From Adiantum capillus-veneris (Eukaryota > Streptophyta > Polypodiopsida > Polypodiales > Pteridaceae): a stretch of 64,000 bases of DNA. This document shows, one piece after another, positions 59,505 through 64,000 of this stretch; the first letter of the stretch is position 1; each line of letters begins with the position of its first letter. The notes below the pieces were generated by a model. It was not told where the DNA came from, did no database searches, and worked only from the letters and a program-made list of their open reading frames with translations. The position numbers and the translations under genes were made by a program. Where the stretch lies: contig CM043961.1 in assembly GCA_014529385.2 (NCBI GenBank), positions 15,792,478 to 15,856,477 of the forward strand, given 5' to 3'.

Positions 59505-60920
59505 TTGGTGCATGTCTCTTTGGCGTTGATTTATGCACATTTCCCTAGTACATGTTGTGGAGCCATACCTTCACTTATAGCAGCTAATATGGGTGACAAT
59601 TCTGAGTCCATGATGATGAATCATGCGAGAAAATGGTCTTGTTCATGTCGACACTTGAGATGTTGGCATTATGGTCACACAAGTCACATTAGACATTGTT
59701 TCTTTAGACGCAAGAGGTAACAATGCAGATGTATGCATGATGCACATATGGTTTTGATGACATAGGCTAGAGAGGTGGCTCTATATGCTAGTGATGGTGA
59801 TGTCACATTTACCTCTAATGTTCATCTTGCTTTTATGTCTGATAGAGATGCCACTTGCTCTTGATGGCTGTTAGTAGATGAATATGTAGCATTCCAAGTC
59901 ACATCATGTCGTGAGTGGTTTAGCCCTTTGGGTAGCGGGAGCCTTGGTCATGTGCATCTAGCTGATGGATCAACATATGACATAGAGTGTGCATGCTTGT
60001 CATTACCCTAGTGGTGCATCTTATATGTTACAACATGTGTGTTATGTTCGTGAGATTGTGCAAAGTTTGACATCAGTGAGAAAATTGAGAGACAGTGGAT
60101 GTCAGGTAGTATTTCTTTGAGACCAATTCTTCCAGATGCATTGTGGTTTGCTAGTCATTGTGAGAGGATCCAAGATTGGCTTGATCTACCCTATGCATGT
60201 ATTTGAGGTGCGGGAGAACATTGTCTATATTACATTACAATCATGGACCAGTGAGAGACTAGGCACAAATCTTTTGTCGATGAGCTCTAGAGTGAGCTCT
60301 AGAGTGTTGTGCATGACATGTCTATAGATGCAATAGAGTGGTCATGCTATAGCGAGACACAACAGATTGATCCTCTTAGAATAGAGATGCCTCCTACCAT
60401 GAAGATGAGCAATATGGAGTTCTTTGACATGTTCATGCTAGAGGGTGATATGGTGATGCGACGACACGTGTATCCAATTTCTATGGACGATGGGAAAGTG
60501 ACAACTACCCTAGAGCAAGGATTGACGCGTCCATATGTGACTAGTTTTGGTGGTGATGTAGTGAGCGTTGAGATACCTATTGCATATAGATTGGTAAAGA
60601 TCACCGCACATGGCATTGATGCAATTGGCATGGATATTCTGGCAGAGATTACATGTTTTTCATCAGCCTTCGGGTCTCTCATGTACGACCTCTTAGTATC
60701 GAGACCCAATATAGTAGCTGCAATGGGAGCATTTGCAATTGGGATTGTCAATTGTGTGATAATTGACACTAGCATGATGCATTATGGAGTAGTGCGGGTC
60801 ATTACAGGATACCTGCAAGGTATGCATGCTAACTACAACACATATATACGCTTCCACACATCGCTAGAGCCTATACAGCAGAATGCATCAACTTCAAGAG
60901 AGCTAGTGGGTAGAGGCTGA
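59505..60920 (+). pseudogene. Outer copia gag/pol scraps with internal deletion
   Basis: A zinc-knuckle relic (CWHYGHTSHIRHC, degenerate) lies at about 59660-59705. A protease/pre-integrase relic is at 59860-60260: VTSCREWFSPLGSGSLGHVH, LADGSTYDIE, and later CGLLVIVRGSKIGLIYPMHV. Then follows an RT/RNase H-connection relic at 60640-60890 (FSSAFGSLMYDLLVSRPNIV, matching YSSAVGSLMYAM..TRPDIA). Integrase and most of RT are missing. The frame breaks many times. Confidence 0.75.
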
Positions 60921-60991
60921 GATGATTTTCCCCCTATGCCTCTTATACATACTACTAGGTCCTATAATAGTACCGCTTTTTGGCACATTCA

Positions 60992-61007
60992 CCTTTAAGT
61001 GGGATAT
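60992..61007 (+). promoter_or_regulatory. PPT of the outer copia
   Basis: TTTAAGTGGGATAT directly before the 3' LTR resembles the inner copia PPT. Confidence 0.7.
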
Positions 61008-61156
61008 TTTTGGGGTAAAGGCAATGTGCCTCTTACCCCAATTGGACACGCAAGATGCCTTTGACCGTCCATCACTTGTACGCACCTTATTCTTTACTAG
61101 GTAAAAGAATAAGGGTCTCTCTCTAAAACAATGGTGAGCTGCTCCATCCACATCGT

Positions 61157-61206
<50 letters not shown>

Positions 61207-61231
61207 CATGCACCGCATTTGCACACTCACA
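61008..61231 (+). repeat. 3' LTR of the outer copia (224 bp)
   Basis: Begins TTTTGGGGTAAAGG (TG to TT at the tip) and ends CACTCACA. It includes a (CT)n tract at 61159-61203. Confidence 0.82.
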
Positions 61232-61236
61232 TCCAT

Positions 61237-61586
61237 AAGCATATCCTTATTGAAAGGGATGATGGAGTCCCTTTTCTCTTACGAAATAAGTTACAAGCAC
61301 TTTCCCAAGCCTTGGTTGCATTGAGGATGTGAAGGGCGTCTCATTAAATAATGTTCTAAAAGAAAAAACACCAAAGAGTAACTGTGAATGGCAATGAAGT
61401 GAGCTCGTTGGAATGAGTTTGGAGCAAGGTTTTATTTAAAAACCCAATGCACCAACAAGTTTCCACCAACTTCAAGCTCCTCCCACGCTCCCAATCAGGC
61501 TCCCCCCTTGTGCCTCTATGGCAACCCTCCAAAAAGGGTGTGGGGGACCAAGGGGCCCAACAATGGAGGACAAAAACAACCCCCCC

Positions 61587-61617
<31 letters not shown>

Positions 61618-61709
61618 AAAACCACGCAATTACACATTAAGACAATTTCAATGAGAAAAAAAAGAGTGCACTATGCAAAATTTCATTCATAAAAAAAGAG
61701 GTTACACAT
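61237..61709. other. Intergenic stretch with a poly-C/poly-A run
   Basis: C-run 61580-61607 followed directly by A-run 61608-61621. No supported gene. Confidence 0.6.
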
Positions 61710-61996
61710 TGTTGAGCCAGCAGAGGATCACACCCACATTTTTGCTCACACTCATCATTTTTGTAACCATTGATTGTAATAAATGTCTTTCCGACATTGA
61801 TTTTGAATTGAGCCATTCATTAAGTAACGGAACTCAATTGAGTTTCCAGCTTGTAATCCCGAAGTAATTTCACTTGCTGATGTAATTAGTTAGAGATGTT
61901 CTCACCTCCAAGGCTGAGGTATATAAGCCAAAGTTTTGTAACCTAAGAAAATTCAGATTATTAATCAAGGTGAGTTTTTGAGCGCCGTGACTGTGT

Positions 61997-62039
<43 letters not shown>

Positions 62040-62663
62040 TTATATACTTGCTACGCGAGCTACGGAGCCGCCATTGGAGAAGCGACACCGCCATTGTGTT
62101 AGCAACGACGAGAGCTACACACTGATACCAAGAGTGCGCGCTATCGGCTTCTATGTGTGGTAAGTTCCTACGAGCTTCGGTGTGAGTTTTCTTCCAACTC
62201 GTGTGTCGGAATAGAGCGTGCAGCATATCTATAGAACCACAACGAGTAGAGATACACATTAGTACCATCGGGGTCAAGTTTCGGTCACCTGTATTTTTCG
62301 GCCTGTCTTCATACGCGTTTATCGCACGGAGTGGTTATAGGTTGATTTTGCAGTTCAAGTCTTCAGGGTGTTGTTCTTACCTAGTGTATAGACTTCCCCT
62401 TGAGTTTGAGATCGATTCAATGATTCTAGATCCTGTTTCGTATAGCATTCGTTCGTAGTACGGATTTCAGTCACTTGCGTATTTTAGAACTTAGATTTGA
62501 TTTCCTTAGTAGTGATTGTCATTAGAAGGTCGAGTAGGTGATTTGACACCCACCTAGTTGTTTCCATGCGCCTGCGGGTCAAGCTTCGTCCTCGTCTGAC
62601 AAATTCTGTTGTTGGTTGAGTTCTCGCTATTTAGCTTCCGCTAGCGGCGTAACCGCCTTAACA
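61710..62663 (+). repeat. 5' LTR of element 2 (954 bp)
   Basis: The 3' boundary is firm because the PBS follows. The 5' boundary is inferred from the TG at 61710 and likeness to the element 1 LTR start TGTTAGG. It carries TATATAAG at 61920-61927, a (GA)n at 61998-62036, and a strong donor-like GTGTG/GTAAGT at 62160. Confidence 0.65.
61920..61927 (+). promoter_or_regulatory. LTR TATA box of element 2
   Basis: GGCTGAGGTATATAAGCC parallels GGCTAAGGTATAAAATCC in the element 1 LTR. Confidence 0.6.
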
Positions 62664-62665
62664 TT

Positions 62666-62683
62666 TGGCGCCGCTGTCAGGGA
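62666..62683 (+). promoter_or_regulatory. PBS of element 2
   Basis: TGGCGCCGCTGTCAGGGA two bases after the LTR. Confidence 0.8.
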
Positions 62684-63198
62684 CGAGAGCCCTAAGTAGG
62701 TGACCTTAGACTAATCCTACGAGGTGAGTCGTATAAACTACTTTGTATACTTTAGTTAGAAAAGATCTAGGAGTGGTGGACTCCGAAGATCTCGAGAGAT
62801 ACTAGGAAGTGGGGTATTCCTGGGTCTTCCGTGTTGACAGTATTTTTAGTTTAGCTTAGATTTGTTTGTTGTTTTGTTGGTGTTGAGTAGTTGTTGATAG
62901 AAGAAGAATTTGCTAGTCCGTGAGTGACAGTGGATATCTTTAAAGTCACAATTACCAAACCCATTTTATGATTAGGAATAGCTTAGGTAGGACTTCATTT
63001 GATCCTGATTTAGAGCTAATAATCATTGGAGTATTTGCTTGATGTGGTTGATTGCATGTTAGATCACTAAACCGTCGAGTTAGTAGTGAAACTTGCAATA
63101 AACAAAAGTCAGAGAAATTTTCTGTGTATCTGTGAGTTGCTAAGCACTAGAGAAAGCTTTAGGAAGGATTCTGTGCCAAAAAACTGGAAATCTGCAAC

Positions 63199-63926
63199 TT
63201 TAGACATCATACGCGTATGATGTCTAAATGACCAAACAGAGACCAAAACAGAAATTTTGACTTTACCAGAGTGTTCAAAAGGGGGGTTATACCCTAATTT
63301 CAACTTAAAACAAGAGCATTAACACTCAAAGAAACCCAAAAAGACAAGTCGGAGTCCAAGAAACGCAAAGAATAGGAAATTTTGGATTCAGATCTTGTTT
63401 TTACATTCAAACCTGACAAAAACACTTGAAACTCAATTATAAACATTGGAGAAGGCTTAAAACCAAGAATAGTCAAAATCTGGGACAAAAGACATCATAC
63501 GCGTATAATGTCTTTTGGCACATCCACTGCTTATTTTTGATATCTGACCTGACAAGATTGTTACAAGCACTGTAGGAAGCATAAATATCAAGTTTTGACC
63601 TAAATTGATGAAAAAGACATCATACGCGTATGATGTCTTTGACCTAATTTTGGACATATTTTGATACTTTGCTAACACAGATCCATTGTAATAGCTGTCT
63701 AGAGGTTATATTTCAAGTTTCATCCCATTTGGATCACAATTGACCCAAAAAACAAGTCAAAAGCGGAAAATTGCCAAGAAAAGCCTAAATTAGCCATAAC
63801 TTGCTCAAACAGAGTTCAAACTGAATTTTGTGAGTGGAAAGAGCATAAGGGGGCTACTGAGAGTGAGCATAACCAAAATAGTCTAAATCTGTGAAAAAAG
63901 ACATCATACGCGTATAATGTCTTTTT
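63199..63926 (+). repeat. Array of four CGCG-centred palindromes in the leader of element 2
   Basis: Copies lie at 63199-63228 (perfect, 30 bp), 63487-63516, 63613-63640 (perfect, 28 bp) and 63895-63926, with start spacings of 288, 126 and 282. The half-site is GACATCATACG followed directly by its reverse complement. The second and fourth copies have one change in the right arm (TATAATG for TATGATG). Confidence 0.92.
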
Positions 63927-64000
63927 CAGCATAACTGCAACAAAATTCTCACTTGATGAAACAGAAGTTGTCCAACTGACAAGATTAAACAATTGACCAA

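Larger units (their letters stand above)
39492..61231 (+). mobile_element. Outer Ty1/copia element containing nested insertions
   Basis: The 5' LTR starts TGTTCGGGTAAAGG at 39492 and the 3' LTR ends CACTCACA at 61231. The 5-bp flanks tccat at 39487-39491 and 61232-61236 are identical, a perfect TSD. The PBS follows the 5' LTR, a PPT AAGTGGGATAT precedes the 3' LTR, and copia gag/pol scraps lie at 59640-60890. The interior is interrupted by a chromovirus (44837-59172) and an inverted LTR pair. The 5' LTR is split by a ~1-kb insertion. Coding capacity is destroyed. Confidence 0.85.
61710..64000 (+). mobile_element. 5' part of a second Ty3/gypsy element (element 2), truncated by the window
   Basis: An LTR (61710-62663, TGTTGAGCC..TTAACA) is followed by a tRNA-Asp-like PBS and a leader with palindromes. 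The layout (LTR TATA box, PBS TTTGG[C/T]GCCGCTG, palindrome leader) matches element 1. No gag is reached in the window. Confidence 0.8.

Noticed and set aside
59505-59720. A host zinc-finger gene
   Set aside because: The cysteine-histidine motif is a degenerate copia gag knuckle followed by copia protease relics inside the outer copia TSD boundaries.

Overview
This window looks like nuclear DNA of a land plant with a large, repeat-rich genome. The evidence is plant-type Ty3/gypsy and Ty1/copia LTR retrotransposons nested in one another, a nepenthesin-type aspartic protease gene with a GT-AG intron, a decayed PPR gene, a DUF659/hAT transposase remnant, tRNA-derived SINEs, and many long (GA)n/(CT)n, (GT)n and poly-C tracts. 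The PPR remnant resembles the long PPR arrays of ferns, so a fern is my best guess, but sequence reading alone does not settle it. I see only one intact host gene.

Region 1 (1-17820, + strand) is a large non-chromovirus Ty3/gypsy element. It runs from the tail of the 5' LTR through a tRNA-Asp-like PBS, a 1.8-kb leader, gag, protease, RT, RNase H and integrase, a second retropepsin-like ORF, and an unrecognised 3' accessory ORF, to the PPT and an 834-bp 3' LTR. A palindrome with a CGCG centre recurs at about 285-bp spacing in the gag leader and again upstream of the accessory ORF. The second array lies in a predicted intron behind a possible internal promoter whose layout copies the LTR leader. 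Region 2 (17821-23007, - strand) is a gag-only gypsy element, and element 1 has inserted into its 3' LTR. Region 3 (23011-36400) holds a ~1-kb tandem duplication, microsatellites, two SINEs with target-site duplications (TSDs), a PPR pseudogene split by a MITE-like inverted-repeat element, a non-LTR RT scrap and a hAT/DUF659 remnant.

Region 4 (36577-38124, - strand) is the intact two-exon aspartic protease gene. Region 5 (39487-61236) is a three-level nest, each level confirmed by a perfect 5-bp TSD. An outer copia element (+, 39492-61231, TSD tccat) contains a chromovirus (-, 44837-59172, TSD attga). The chromovirus contains an inner copia element (-, 48827-54377, TSD tatag) placed between two adjacent codons of its pol. 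The 5' LTR of the outer copia is also split by a ~1-kb insertion carrying a LINE ORF1-like gene, and its interior holds an inverted LTR pair.

Region 6 (61710-64000, + strand) is the 5' end of a second gypsy element related in layout to element 1. It has a 954-bp LTR, a similar PBS, and a leader with its own, different CGCG-centred palindrome at about 285-bp spacing. Two related families sharing the layout but not the palindrome sequence is the most interesting signal in the window.
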